13,424 nucleotides of DNA from Betaproteobacteria bacterium. GTDB lineage: Bacteria; Pseudomonadota; Gammaproteobacteria; Burkholderiales; SG8-41. Positions 6,696 to 12,910 of the stretch are shown one piece after another. Location: assembly GCA_025363575.1 (NCBI GenBank), contig JANYDM010000159.1:1-13424 (forward strand). Direction: 5' to 3'. Every line of letters begins with the position of its first letter. The first letter of the stretch is position 1. The position numbers and the translations under genes are program-made. A model generated the notes under the pieces. It was not told where the DNA came from, did not search any database, and was given only the letters and a program-made list of their open reading frames with translations.

Positions 6696-8408
6696 CTACA
6701 GCCCGAACACAAAGATCATCGTCGCATTCGAAGCATTGCGCATTTCGGTCGAGCGTGTCAGCTTGTTCTTGGCCGAGCGTCCGAGGCCCGATGCAATGGC
6801 GATGTATTGCTTGCCGTTCACCGAGTAAGTCATCGGCGGGGCATTAAACCCGGTGCCGACGTTGATGCGCCACAGTTCTTCGAGCGTCTGATCGTCGAAT
6901 GCGAGGACCGTGCCATCGACCAGCGCGGTGATCACTACGCCGCCGGCGGTGCTGAGCGCGCCGGCCGTATTCGGATAGGGAAATTCCTTGCGCGCCTTTT
7001 GTTGTCCGGTGGCGGGGTCCATCACGACCAGGCTGCTGGTGATGCGGTCCGGGTGCGTATACGTGCCGCCCGCGAATTTGCCCGGGACGTGCGCGGTGTG
7101 ATCCGGCGTGAGATCAGCGCAACCCTCAAGGCTCGGAATATAGAAGAGCTTCGTTTTCGGACTGTACGCGGCCGGCCACAAATTGCTGCCGCCTGAAATT
7201 TCGGGACACACGAGTCGCGTTCCCTTGTTCTCCAAAACGCCGGGCGGCTCTGCATACAACTGCAAATCCTTGGTTGCATCGTAATCAACCGGCTTGCCGG
7301 TCTTCGGATCGATGCCCTTGGTCCAGGTGACCTTGGCGACATACTGGCCCACATTCAAAAATTGACCGGTGGTGCGATCGAAGCTGTAATTGAATCCATT
7401 GCGGCCGGCGTGCGTGACGATCTTGCGGTCCTGCCCATTGATCTTGGTATCAACCAAAACATGCGTGCCGGTTTCGTCGTAATCGCGGCTGTCGTTTGGC
7501 GTGTACTGGAAATACCATTTCATCTTGCCATTTGCCACATCGAAGGCAATTGCGCTCGACGTAAACAGGTTGTCACCGGGCCGGCGCGTGGCGTCATAGC
7601 CGGGCACCGGATTGCCCGAGCCCCAGATGGTCAGGTTGGTTTGCGGATCGTACGAGCCCGTGACATAGAACGCGCCGCCGCCGGTTTTCCACGCTTCGTT
7701 TTTGTCTTTCCACGTTTCGCTGCCCGCTTCGCCCGGCGCGGGTATTGCATAAGTCTTCCACTTCAGGTCGCCGGTCTTCGGATCGAGCGACGCAATCCAG
7801 TTGCGCGTACCTTGATCGCCGCCGGAACCGCCGACGATGATGTCGTCTTTCAGCGCCAGCGGCGCCGCGGACAACTCGAGCTCCGGGTGATCCGAAAGAT
7901 TTTTGTCCCACACGATCTTGCCGGTCTCACGGTCGGTGGCAATGATTCTGCCATCCTTGCCGGTGGGTGAAATGACCAGATTGCCCCACAGGGCCACGCC
8001 GCGAATGCGCCCGTAGCGTTTCATGCCGGGGTCCATCTTCCACAGAATGCGCCCGTAATTGCCCGAGCGCACATCGATTTTGTAGACCACGCCCCAGCCA
8101 TCGATCACGTACATGAACCCGTCGTCCACCAGCGGCGTTACCTGCAGCGATTCGTTGGGCGACGTGCCGCCGATCGCCACCGCGAACTGCAGCTTCATGT
8201 TCTTGATGTTCGACTTGTTGATCTGATCGAGCGCCGAATGGCGCTGCGAGGAGAAATCCCGATGCACCATCAGCCAGTTGTGCGGTTCCGGATTGAGCAG
8301 GCGCTCGAACGTAACATCGGCGGCCAAGAGCCCGGATGAGCCGGTCGCCAGAAATAGGCCGCCGATTGCAACGCGAAGCGCTTGCTGAATCAATGTGATC
8401 GTTTGCAT
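6696..8408 (-). CDS. PQQ-dependent alcohol dehydrogenase (methanol/ethanol family), divergent, with lanthanide-type aspartate
   Basis: The 570-residue periplasmic quinoprotein has a signal peptide (1-29, ending GLLA-AD) and the eight-bladed propeller's repeated tryptophan-docking motifs, for example ATDRETGKIVW, ASLDPKTGDLKW and AFDVANGKMKW. It would oxidise an alcohol or aldehyde and pass electrons to the adjacent cytochrome c. Aligning by eye to methanol dehydrogenase (MDH), D309 matches the catalytic base D303, R336 matches R331, N266 matches N261 and N409 matches N394. C401-C430 keep the 29-residue spacing of disulfide 386-415. D311, two residues after D309, is the aspartate that distinguishes lanthanide-dependent (XoxF/PedH) from calcium-dependent enzymes. 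Departures are D198 at the metal ligand E177, Y248 at the PQQ-floor W243, R308 at the Trp before the catalytic Asp, and no adjacent-cysteine pair. AAGGA lies 6-7 bases before the ATG. The substrate is unknown. Confidence 0.9.
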   Translation of the reverse strand: MQTITLIQQALRVAIGGLFLATGSSGLLAADVTFERLLNPEPHNWLMVHRDFSSQRHSALDQINKSNIKNMKLQFAVAIGGTSPNESLQVTPLVDDGFMYVIDGWGVVYKIDVRSGNYGRILWKMDPGMKRYGRIRGVALWGNLVISPTGKDGRIIATDRETGKIVWDKNLSDHPELELSAAPLALKDDIIVGGSGGDQGTRNWIASLDPKTGDLKWKTYAIPAPGEAGSETWKDKNEAWKTGGGAFYVTGSYDPQTNLTIWGSGNPVPGYDATRRPGDNLFTSSAIAFDVANGKMKWYFQYTPNDSRDYDETGTHVLVDTKINGQDRKIVTHAGRNGFNYSFDRTTGQFLNVGQYVAKVTWTKGIDPKTGKPVDYDATKDLQLYAEPPGVLENKGTRLVCPEISGGSNLWPAAYSPKTKLFYIPSLEGCADLTPDHTAHVPGKFAGGTYTHPDRITSSLVVMDPATGQQKARKEFPYPNTAGALSTAGGVVITALVDGTVLAFDDQTLEELWRINVGTGFNAPPMTYSVNGKQYIAIASGLGRSAKNKLTRSTEMRNASNATMIFVFGL

Positions 8409-8428
8409 AAAAATCCTTCGGGTGTCGT

Positions 8429-8602
8429 TTATTGTGGTTTTTTATTGGTGCGTAAAAAATACGGAATCATGGATTTCGGGTCAGGAGAATAAACCAAAGC
8501 CTGATTTTTTAATCGCAACCTCCCCTTCATAATTTTATATCGGCCTTCTTGATCCCGCACTCTTAAATCGATTTTAACTTGGCCTGAAATCGCACCTAAC
8601 AA
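8429..8602 (-). CDS. Possible small ORF (33 or 57 residues) just upstream of the PQQ dehydrogenase
   Basis: A minus-strand frame is open from a TGA at 8603-8605 to the TAA at 8429-8431, which lies 20 bases before the dehydrogenase ATG. From TTG 8600-8602 it would encode 57 residues; from ATG 8528-8530, 33 residues. The product reads like protein (VKIDLRVRDQEGRYKI, then LRLKNQALVYSPDPKSMIPY), with alternating beta-like hydrophobics and a basic tail. Codon use is AT-rich, unlike the GC-rich neighbours, so it could be an acquired small gene, a leader peptide or the remnant of a larger one. Neither start has a good ribosome-binding site. I do not recognise it, and chance openness in AT-rich DNA is a real alternative. 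Confidence 0.25.
   Translation of the reverse strand: MLGAISGQVKIDLRVRDQEGRYKIMKGRLRLKNQALVYSPDPKSMIPYFLRTNKKPQ
8481..8504. promoter_or_regulatory. Inverted repeat TCAGG-N14-CCTGA
   Basis: TCAGG at 8481-8485 and CCTGA at 8500-8504 form a short dyad 73-96 bases upstream of the PQQ dehydrogenase start. The same half-sites recur in the larger dyad at 8580-8610, so it may be one of two operator-like sites. It also lies inside the possible small ORF. No regulator gene is adjacent. Confidence 0.3.
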
Positions 8603-8610
8603 TCAGGCCA
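8580..8610. promoter_or_regulatory. 8-bp perfect inverted repeat TGGCCTGA-N15-TCAGGCCA
   Basis: TGGCCTGA (8580-8587) and TCAGGCCA (8603-8610) are exact reverse complements separated by 15 bases, about 172-202 bases upstream of the dehydrogenase start. The left arm continues as GCCTGA-AATCGCACC. A related string GCCTGA-N6-AATCGCAACC lies at 8499-8520, a partial direct repeat. It could be an operator or an RNA hairpin. Confidence 0.4.
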
Positions 8611-8703
8611 TGCCAGCAGACGCGTTCGTGACATGATGCCGTCATAACAATGCTGTCGCGTTGGCGCGGATCGTGCGTAACCGCAGTACGCGCGCGTGAA
8701 ATC

Positions 8704-8753
8704 AAAAAACCCGGCTCGTTACGGACAAGGGTCGAAGAGTCGCAACCTGCCGG
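8704..8753 (-). terminator. Strong intrinsic terminator after the six-cysteine protein gene
   Basis: On the minus strand, CCGGC-AG-GTTGCG pairs with CGTAAC-GA-GCCGG across a 17-base loop. That gives five base pairs, a tandem A·G/G·A internal pair, then six pairs including one G·U. GTTTTTT follows immediately. It begins 24 bases after the stop of the small exported protein gene and separates that unit from the PQQ dehydrogenase. On the plus strand the same stem is followed, after CCCC, by eight T (8758-8765), so it may act in both directions. Confidence 0.7.
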
Positions 8754-8776
8754 CCCCTTTTTTTTGGCGTGGCGTC

Positions 8777-9019
8777 TTATTTAGCCTTTCCCTCCACCCG
8801 CGGGCACATCGACACGGTTCCCTTGTTATCGACGCAGGCCTTGTAGCAGGCTTTCGCGTCCGAACACTTCAATTCATCACAGCGCTTGTCGCAATGCGCC
8901 CAATACACGGCGCCCGATGCCAACAGTATATTGGCGTTTTGATTTGGACTGCTCTGCGATTGCGCGTAGAGGGTTGTGGAAAGTAACGCGCAAAACGTAC
9001 CGACGATCAACTTATGCAT
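8777..9019 (-). CDS. Small exported six-cysteine protein with twin CX3C motifs
   Basis: The likely start is ATG 9017-9019, with AGGGAG nine bases upstream, giving 80 residues. A longer frame reaching 9151 adds Gly/Arg-rich sequence from repetitive DNA and is rejected. Residues 1-19 form a signal peptide (MHKLIVGTFCALLSTTLYAQ). The mature part has six cysteines at 43, 47, 52, 58, 62 and 72: a CX3C (CDKRC), a further Cys, a second CX3C (CYKAC) and a final Cys. Paired CX3C motifs on helices suggest a small disulfide-stapled helical hairpin in the periplasm. Metal or haem binding is not indicated (no CxxCH). It lies between Bug receptor 3 (136 bp upstream) and the terminator. I do not recognise the family. 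Confidence 0.75.
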   Translation of the reverse strand: MHKLIVGTFCALLSTTLYAQSQSSPNQNANILLASGAVYWAHCDKRCDELKCSDAKACYKACVDNKGTVSMCPRVEGKAK

Positions 9020-9048
9020 CGACAACATCTCCCTGAAATAAATTAACT

Positions 9049-9072
9049 CCATCCCATCCCCATCCCCATCCC
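9049..9072. repeat. Short CATCCC-type tandem repeat
   Basis: About four copies of a CATCCC/CATCCCC unit lie between the six-cysteine gene and Bug receptor 3, followed by a C-rich stretch. Slightly variable unit length suggests a slippage-prone microsatellite. It sits just upstream of the small gene's ribosome-binding site, so length changes could affect the 5' untranslated region. Confidence 0.55.
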
Positions 9073-9155
9073 GGCCTTCCCCCTGCCCCCGAGGGGATTT
9101 CCTGCGCGGCAAAGAGGCAGGGGAAAAATCGCCACTTTGTCCGCCAGTCACGGAC

Positions 9156-10136
9156 CTAATCTGCGTGTATTCCCGCCGCCTTGATGACCCTGGCCCAGGT
9201 CGCGGTTTCGGTCTTGATATCGGCCGCCATGTTCTCCGGCGTGCTGGCGACCGGTTCGTAGCCTTCTTCTTTCAAGCGCGAAACGACGTCGGGTGCTTGC
9301 AAGGCTTTCACGACTTCCCGATTCAAGCGCTCGACGACACCGGCGGGTACGCCGCGCGGCGCCATGATGCCGATCCAGATTGAGACGACGAAATCTTTCA
9401 CGCCCGACTCGATCATCGTCGGCAGCTCAGGCACTGCTGGCGAGCGCGTGCGGCCGGTGACGGCGAGGGCTTTCAGGCGCTTGCCTTTGACCTGCTGCAT
9501 GGCCGACGGCATGGTCGCGAAAAGCATCGTGACTTCACCGGTCATCACCGCGAGCACCGCCGGCCCGCCGCCTTTGTACGGCACGTGCGTGATGTCGACG
9601 CCGGCCACATAGCTCAGCAAAGCGCCGGCGAGATGATTGGAAGTACCGTTGCCGCCCGATGCATACGTCAATTGGCCGGGCCGCGCTTTGGCGAGCGCGA
9701 TCAATGCGCGCACGTCTTTCACCGGCATCGATGGCGGCACCACCAGCATGTTCGGCAGCGCCGCGATGATGCTGACGGGCGCGAAGTCTTTCACCGGGTC
9801 GTAGCTGAGTTTTTTATAGAGGCTCGTGTTCGCCACGACGACGCCGCTCGTAGTCGCCATGATCGTGTAACCGTCGGGCGGCGACTTCGCCGCAAGCTCG
9901 GCGCCCAGCGCGCCGCCCGCGCCGCCGCGATTGTCGATCAACAGCTGCTGGCCCAGCGACTCGCTCATGCGCTGGCCGACGGTGCGGATCAGGATGTCGG
10001 TCGAGCCGCCGGTCGCGAAGGGCACGATGACGCGTAGCGGCTTCACCGGATAGTCGCCATCCGCCGCCCGGGCGCCCGCGCTTGCGAGCAGCATTGCCGC
10101 CATCACGCTGCATAGCGCTGTCGTCGTAATTTTCAT
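9156..10136 (-). CDS. Bug/TctC-family periplasmic solute-binding receptor (receptor 3), paired with the lyase-like gene
   Basis: The preferred start is ATG 10134-10136 (326 residues), with AGGGG six bases upstream. A GTG at 10158-10160 would add eight polar residues before the signal peptide and overlaps the lyase stop. The signal peptide is residues 1-24 (cleavage ARA-AD). The mature start YPVKPLRVIVPFATGGSTDI is the Bug ligand loop, GGAGG is at 71-75 and PPDGYTI near 87-92. YASGGNGTSNHLAG and VPYKGGGPAVLAV complete the signature. It begins 20 bases after the lyase-like gene's stop on the same strand, so the two are almost certainly co-transcribed. That makes it a candidate receptor for the lyase substrate or a related compound. 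Confidence 0.94.
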   Translation of the reverse strand: MKITTTALCSVMAAMLLASAGARAADGDYPVKPLRVIVPFATGGSTDILIRTVGQRMSESLGQQLLIDNRGGAGGALGAELAAKSPPDGYTIMATTSGVVVANTSLYKKLSYDPVKDFAPVSIIAALPNMLVVPPSMPVKDVRALIALAKARPGQLTYASGGNGTSNHLAGALLSYVAGVDITHVPYKGGGPAVLAVMTGEVTMLFATMPSAMQQVKGKRLKALAVTGRTRSPAVPELPTMIESGVKDFVVSIWIGIMAPRGVPAGVVERLNREVVKALQAPDVVSRLKEEGYEPVASTPENMAADIKTETATWARVIKAAGIHAD

Positions 10137-10156
10137 CTCGCGCCCCTGCGCTATTT

Positions 10157-11647
10157 TCACAGCTTGAACTTGCGCTGCAATGCTGCAAACCCGCTGTCAA
10201 GCCGGTTGCGCGACAGCTCGAGCCGCTGCATGCGCGTCATGACTTCCTGCCGGTCTTCGGCGAGCTTATTGCGTGCGAACGCGATGTGCTCCTGCACGCG
10301 CTCGGGCGCTGCGCCCGAACGGTACTTGCGCTCGCGCACGCAATGCATGGCGTCGAAGAGCCTGGCCAGGGTTTCCTTGCTGACCTTGATCGACTTCCCC
10401 GTGTATTCCTTGATCGCGTTCTCGAGGATATCCGGCCCGACCTGCGAAGGCGGGATGTTGCGGTCGGCGACCGTCTTCATCATGAGCGAGAGGATCTGGT
10501 GGCCGGTGCGATACGACATACCGTGCTCTTTGACGAGATAACCGACGACCGTGCTCGCCTGCGACCAGTGCTCGTTCGCGCACTGTGCCATGCGCGCCTT
10601 GTTGACCTTCATGCCGCCGAGGGCTTCGCTCAGCGCATCCATCGCGCGGTGCGATTCGTCGGCGCATTTCCAGAATTCGGCCGGCAGCATGGTCGCCATC
10701 TCGAGCTGGTCGGATGCCGTCTTCGTGATCGCCAGCGCCTCCATCAGGCGGCCGGTGATGAGGCCGCTGGTCCCGTTGATGAATTCGAGCACGTAGGGAA
10801 TGCGCATCTGCGGCGAAATGCTCGACGTGATGCTCAGGCGGTCGGGCAGCTCGATGAAGTCGAACTCCGCGCTGTGCCAGATCAGGAAATCCATCGCGAG
10901 CCGGCCGAGCGTGCTGTGCATGAGCGCCAGCGCCATGTACGTCTCGAGCATGTAATCGTAGTTGCGGATGGAGTCGCGCGCGTTCCACGGCGCCGCATCG
11001 AAACCGAGCAGCGCATCGAAGCGCTCGAGGTCGAGAGGGAATTCGATGCCGTACGCCGCACCCGTGCCGACCGCGCTGATGTTCGTATTGCTGAAATTGA
11101 GCAGGAAGCGCTGAAAATCGCGCTCGAGCGGCTCGACGAACGACATCAGGTAAAAGCCGAAGGTGCCCGGCTCGATATGCTGGATATAGCTGTAGCCCGG
11201 CATCAGGGTTTCGATATGCTGCTCGGACACGTCTATCATGCGCGCGCGTAAATCGAGCGACGACGCCATGATGTTCAGCTGCAACTCGCGGAACGCGATG
11301 CGCGATGCGACGACGCGCAGGCTCGGGCTCGAGCGGCCGATGTGCAGCCAGCCGGATTTCTCCTCCTCGCTGAATTTGCGCATGTACTCTTCGCCGCCGT
11401 GGATCACGTTCCACAGGTTCTTGCGCGCTTCGACGACGCCTTCTTTCTCCATCTCGACGATGGCCTTGACGAGCGCCTCGACTGCCTCGGGCGGCGCAAT
11501 GCCCTGCTCGCCGAGCACGACGACCTGCGCCTTGTCCCATTGATGCAGCGCCTCGAGGAACAGCGGCTCGCGCATCGTCTCGGCGTAGTAGTGCTTGAGC
11601 AGATCGCTGGGCTTGTCGTTAAGACGGCCCTTCCAGAAAAAACTCAT
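10157..11647 (-). CDS. Argininosuccinate lyase-like (aspartase/fumarase superfamily) enzyme with an altered active site
   Basis: The 496-residue protein follows argininosuccinate lyase (ArgH) motif by motif. LWNVIHGGEEYM (79-89) corresponds to the ArgH DEDIH region, HIGRSSPSLR (102-111) to HTGRSRNDQ, and MPGYSYIQHIEPGTFG (149-164) to MPGYTHLQRAQPVTFG. SITSSISPQMRIP (272-284) corresponds to the superfamily loop GSSIMPQKKNP. It therefore has the superfamily fold and would catalyse beta-elimination releasing fumarate or a similar product, if active. However, Y154 replaces the THLQ histidine, and the loop keeps SS but changes MPQKKNP to SPQMRIP, losing both lysines. It is unlikely to be the arginine-biosynthesis enzyme. 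GGAGGAGGT directly precedes the ATG, one of the strongest ribosome-binding sites here. It leads a unit with Bug receptor 3, which suggests catabolism of an imported compound. Substrate unknown; EDDS-lyase-like use is only an analogy. Confidence 0.85.
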   Translation of the reverse strand: MSFFWKGRLNDKPSDLLKHYYAETMREPLFLEALHQWDKAQVVVLGEQGIAPPEAVEALVKAIVEMEKEGVVEARKNLWNVIHGGEEYMRKFSEEEKSGWLHIGRSSPSLRVVASRIAFRELQLNIMASSLDLRARMIDVSEQHIETLMPGYSYIQHIEPGTFGFYLMSFVEPLERDFQRFLLNFSNTNISAVGTGAAYGIEFPLDLERFDALLGFDAAPWNARDSIRNYDYMLETYMALALMHSTLGRLAMDFLIWHSAEFDFIELPDRLSITSSISPQMRIPYVLEFINGTSGLITGRLMEALAITKTASDQLEMATMLPAEFWKCADESHRAMDALSEALGGMKVNKARMAQCANEHWSQASTVVGYLVKEHGMSYRTGHQILSLMMKTVADRNIPPSQVGPDILENAIKEYTGKSIKVSKETLARLFDAMHCVRERKYRSGAAPERVQEHIAFARNKLAEDRQEVMTRMQRLELSRNRLDSGFAALQRKFKL

Positions 11648-11711
11648 ACCTCCTCCGGTTCAGGAAATTCGGACAGCGCATGCAGCGGGATGTTTTGATG
11701 TTACCGCAAAT

Positions 11712-11804
11712 TGGCGTCTGGTTTTCCGTGCTACCCGTGGGCGGCGACGCCAGTGCGTGCGATGCTCGACGCCAGCGCCCGCGTGTCCATGAACCGTTGG
11801 TTCA
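11712..11804. promoter_or_regulatory. Cluster of repeats in the divergent lyase/Bug receptor 4 region
   Basis: The 229-bp divergent gap holds TGGCGTC (11712-11718) facing GACGCCA (11746-11752), a 7-bp inverted repeat, and a second direct copy CGACGCCAG at 11767-11775, 22 bases from the first. Nearby, TGAACC-GTT-GGTTCA (11790-11804) is a perfect 6-bp dyad. Such repeats on helical-turn spacing are what a dimeric regulator site would look like, but no regulator gene lies in the window. Confidence 0.35.
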
Positions 11805-11862
11805 CCTCCGGTTAATTACAGCGTGCGCCGCATGGTCGTCAGTGCTGTAATAGCCGGCCACC

Positions 11863-11869
11863 GAGGAGG
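11863..11869 (+). promoter_or_regulatory. Ribosome-binding site that sets the Bug receptor 4 start
   Basis: GAGGAGG lies seven bases before ATG 11877, directly ahead of a clean signal peptide. This rules out the earlier in-frame GTG at 11823, which would place 18 unrelated residues before the signal peptide. Confidence 0.75.
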
Positions 11870-11876
11870 CCACGCG

Positions 11877-12842
11877 ATGAAGCACTTTGTCCTTACGCTC
11901 GCCTGTCTTATCGCAGCACCGGTCGCCGCGCAATCGTATCCGGTCAGGCCCATCGAGCTGGTCTCGCCGACCAACGCGGGCGGCGGCTCCGATCTCGTCG
12001 CGCGCACGGTGGGCGATATCATCGCGAGAGAGAAGCTGCTGCCGCAGGCGATCGTCATCCAGAATCGCGCGGGCGGGGGCGGCGCTGTCGGCCAGACGTA
12101 TGCCGCGGCCAAGCGCGGCGATCCTTATGTCATCCTGTTAGCCGGCACCAGCCTCATCACGGTGCCGCTGCGCACCGGGCTCGACGTCGGCATCGACAAA
12201 TTTCAGGCGCTGGGCGTGATCGGGCTCGATCTGAACTCGCTGGCGGTGCGCGAAGATTCGCCGTTTCGCACCGTGAAGGACCTCGTCACCGCGGCCAGGG
12301 CGAGGCCGAAATCGATCAACATCGCCATCACTTTCCCCGGCGGCTCCGCCCATCAGCTTCTCTATCGGCTCGAGCAGCTCACCGGCGTGAAATTCAATAC
12401 CGTCTCTTTCAAGAGCGGCACCGATGCTGCCACCGCAGTGCTCGGCGGCCACGTGCACGCGACCGCCGAGAACCTCGGCGAGGTCATGCCTTTTGTCGAA
12501 GGCAAAAAGCTGCATCTGCTCGGTGTGCCCGCGCTCAGGCGGCCCGTAGGACTGCCCGACGTGCCGACGCTGAAAGAACAGGGCTTCGACGTGCACGCCG
12601 GCGGGTTCCGCGGCTTCGTCGCCCCGGCCGGCATCCCGCGTGAAGTGATCGCGCTGTGGGATGCGACGCTCGCCAAAGTCCACGCCAGCGCGGGGTGGAA
12701 AGAATACATGCGGCGCAATATGTACGAAGACGTGTACATGAACGCGGATGAAATGACGCGGTGGCTCGTGAGCGAGCAGGCCGAGACCGCGCGCTTTCTC
12801 ACCGATATGGGGCTGGTCGTAAAGAAAGAAGAAAAGAAGTAA
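11877..12842 (+). CDS. Bug/TctC-family periplasmic solute-binding receptor (receptor 4), divergent member
   Basis: The 321-residue product starts with the signal peptide MKHFVLTLACLIAAPVAAQS (cleavage near VAA-QS). The mature protein begins YPVRPIELVSPTNAGGGSDL, where the usual PFxPGG loop has become SPTNAGGGSD. AGGGG is at 65-69, but the family's PDGYTL segment is replaced by GDPYVILLAG, so this receptor is more distant than the others. The second lobe keeps FPGGSAHQLLYRLEQ and FKSGTDAATAVLGG. The C-terminus ends in a basic, lysine-rich tail KKEEKK. The gene diverges from the lyase-like gene and converges on ettA. The altered ligand loops suggest a different ligand class. No transporter membrane genes are nearby. 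Confidence 0.9.
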   Translation: MKHFVLTLACLIAAPVAAQSYPVRPIELVSPTNAGGGSDLVARTVGDIIAREKLLPQAIVIQNRAGGGGAVGQTYAAAKRGDPYVILLAGTSLITVPLRTGLDVGIDKFQALGVIGLDLNSLAVREDSPFRTVKDLVTAARARPKSINIAITFPGGSAHQLLYRLEQLTGVKFNTVSFKSGTDAATAVLGGHVHATAENLGEVMPFVEGKKLHLLGVPALRRPVGLPDVPTLKEQGFDVHAGGFRGFVAPAGIPREVIALWDATLAKVHASAGWKEYMRRNMYEDVYMNADEMTRWLVSEQAETARFLTDMGLVVKKEEKK

Positions 12843-12849
12843 TCAAACC

Positions 12850-12871
12850 CCGTTATCCCCTGATTTAACGG
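12850..12871. terminator. Weak hairpin between convergent Bug receptor 4 and ettA
   Basis: CCGTTA (12850-12855) and TAACGG (12866-12871) form a 6-bp stem with a 10-base loop, 8 bases after the receptor stop. The following CTCCTTCGTTTCG is pyrimidine-rich but has no solid T-tract. A second small stem, GCGCG-TCC-CGCGC, is at 12885-12897. Either could help end convergent transcription. Confidence 0.3.
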
Positions 12872-12910
12872 TCTCCTTCGTTTCGCGCGTCCCGCGCAGA
12901 TAGAGCGCGG

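Larger units (their letters stand above)
8409..8776. other. 368-bp AT-rich intergenic region upstream of the PQQ dehydrogenase
   Basis: This is the longest gap in the window and its left two-thirds are clearly richer in A+T than the flanks. It contains a possible small minus-strand ORF (8429-8602), two inverted repeats built from TCAGG/CCTGA half-sites (8481-8504 and 8580-8610), a short palindrome AAATCGATTT (8565-8574), and a strong terminator (8704-8753). The promoter of the dehydrogenase must lie here, but I could not pick a convincing -35/-10 pair. I find no plus-strand gene. Confidence 0.6.

Noticed and set aside
8696..8986. 96-codon plus-strand ORF
   Set aside because: It starts in the terminator region, reads through the T8 tract and is antisense to the six-cysteine gene.
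9020..9151. N-terminal extension of the six-cysteine protein
   Set aside because: Low-complexity Gly/Arg/Asp sequence from the CATCCC repeat; the signal peptide and ribosome-binding site point to ATG 9017-9019.
10137..10160. GTG start for Bug receptor 3
   Set aside because: Adds eight polar residues before the signal peptide and overlaps the lyase stop; ATG 10134-10136 has AGGGG upstream.
10286..11251. 321-codon plus-strand open frame
   Set aside because: Antisense shadow of the lyase-like gene with no family signature.
10266..11540. 424-codon minus-strand frame overlapping the lyase-like gene
   Set aside because: Same strand, different frame, extremely Arg/Ala/His-rich; the lyase frame carries recognisable family motifs.
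11823..11876. GTG start for Bug receptor 4
   Set aside because: Would precede the signal peptide with unrelated residues; GAGGAGG supports ATG 11877.
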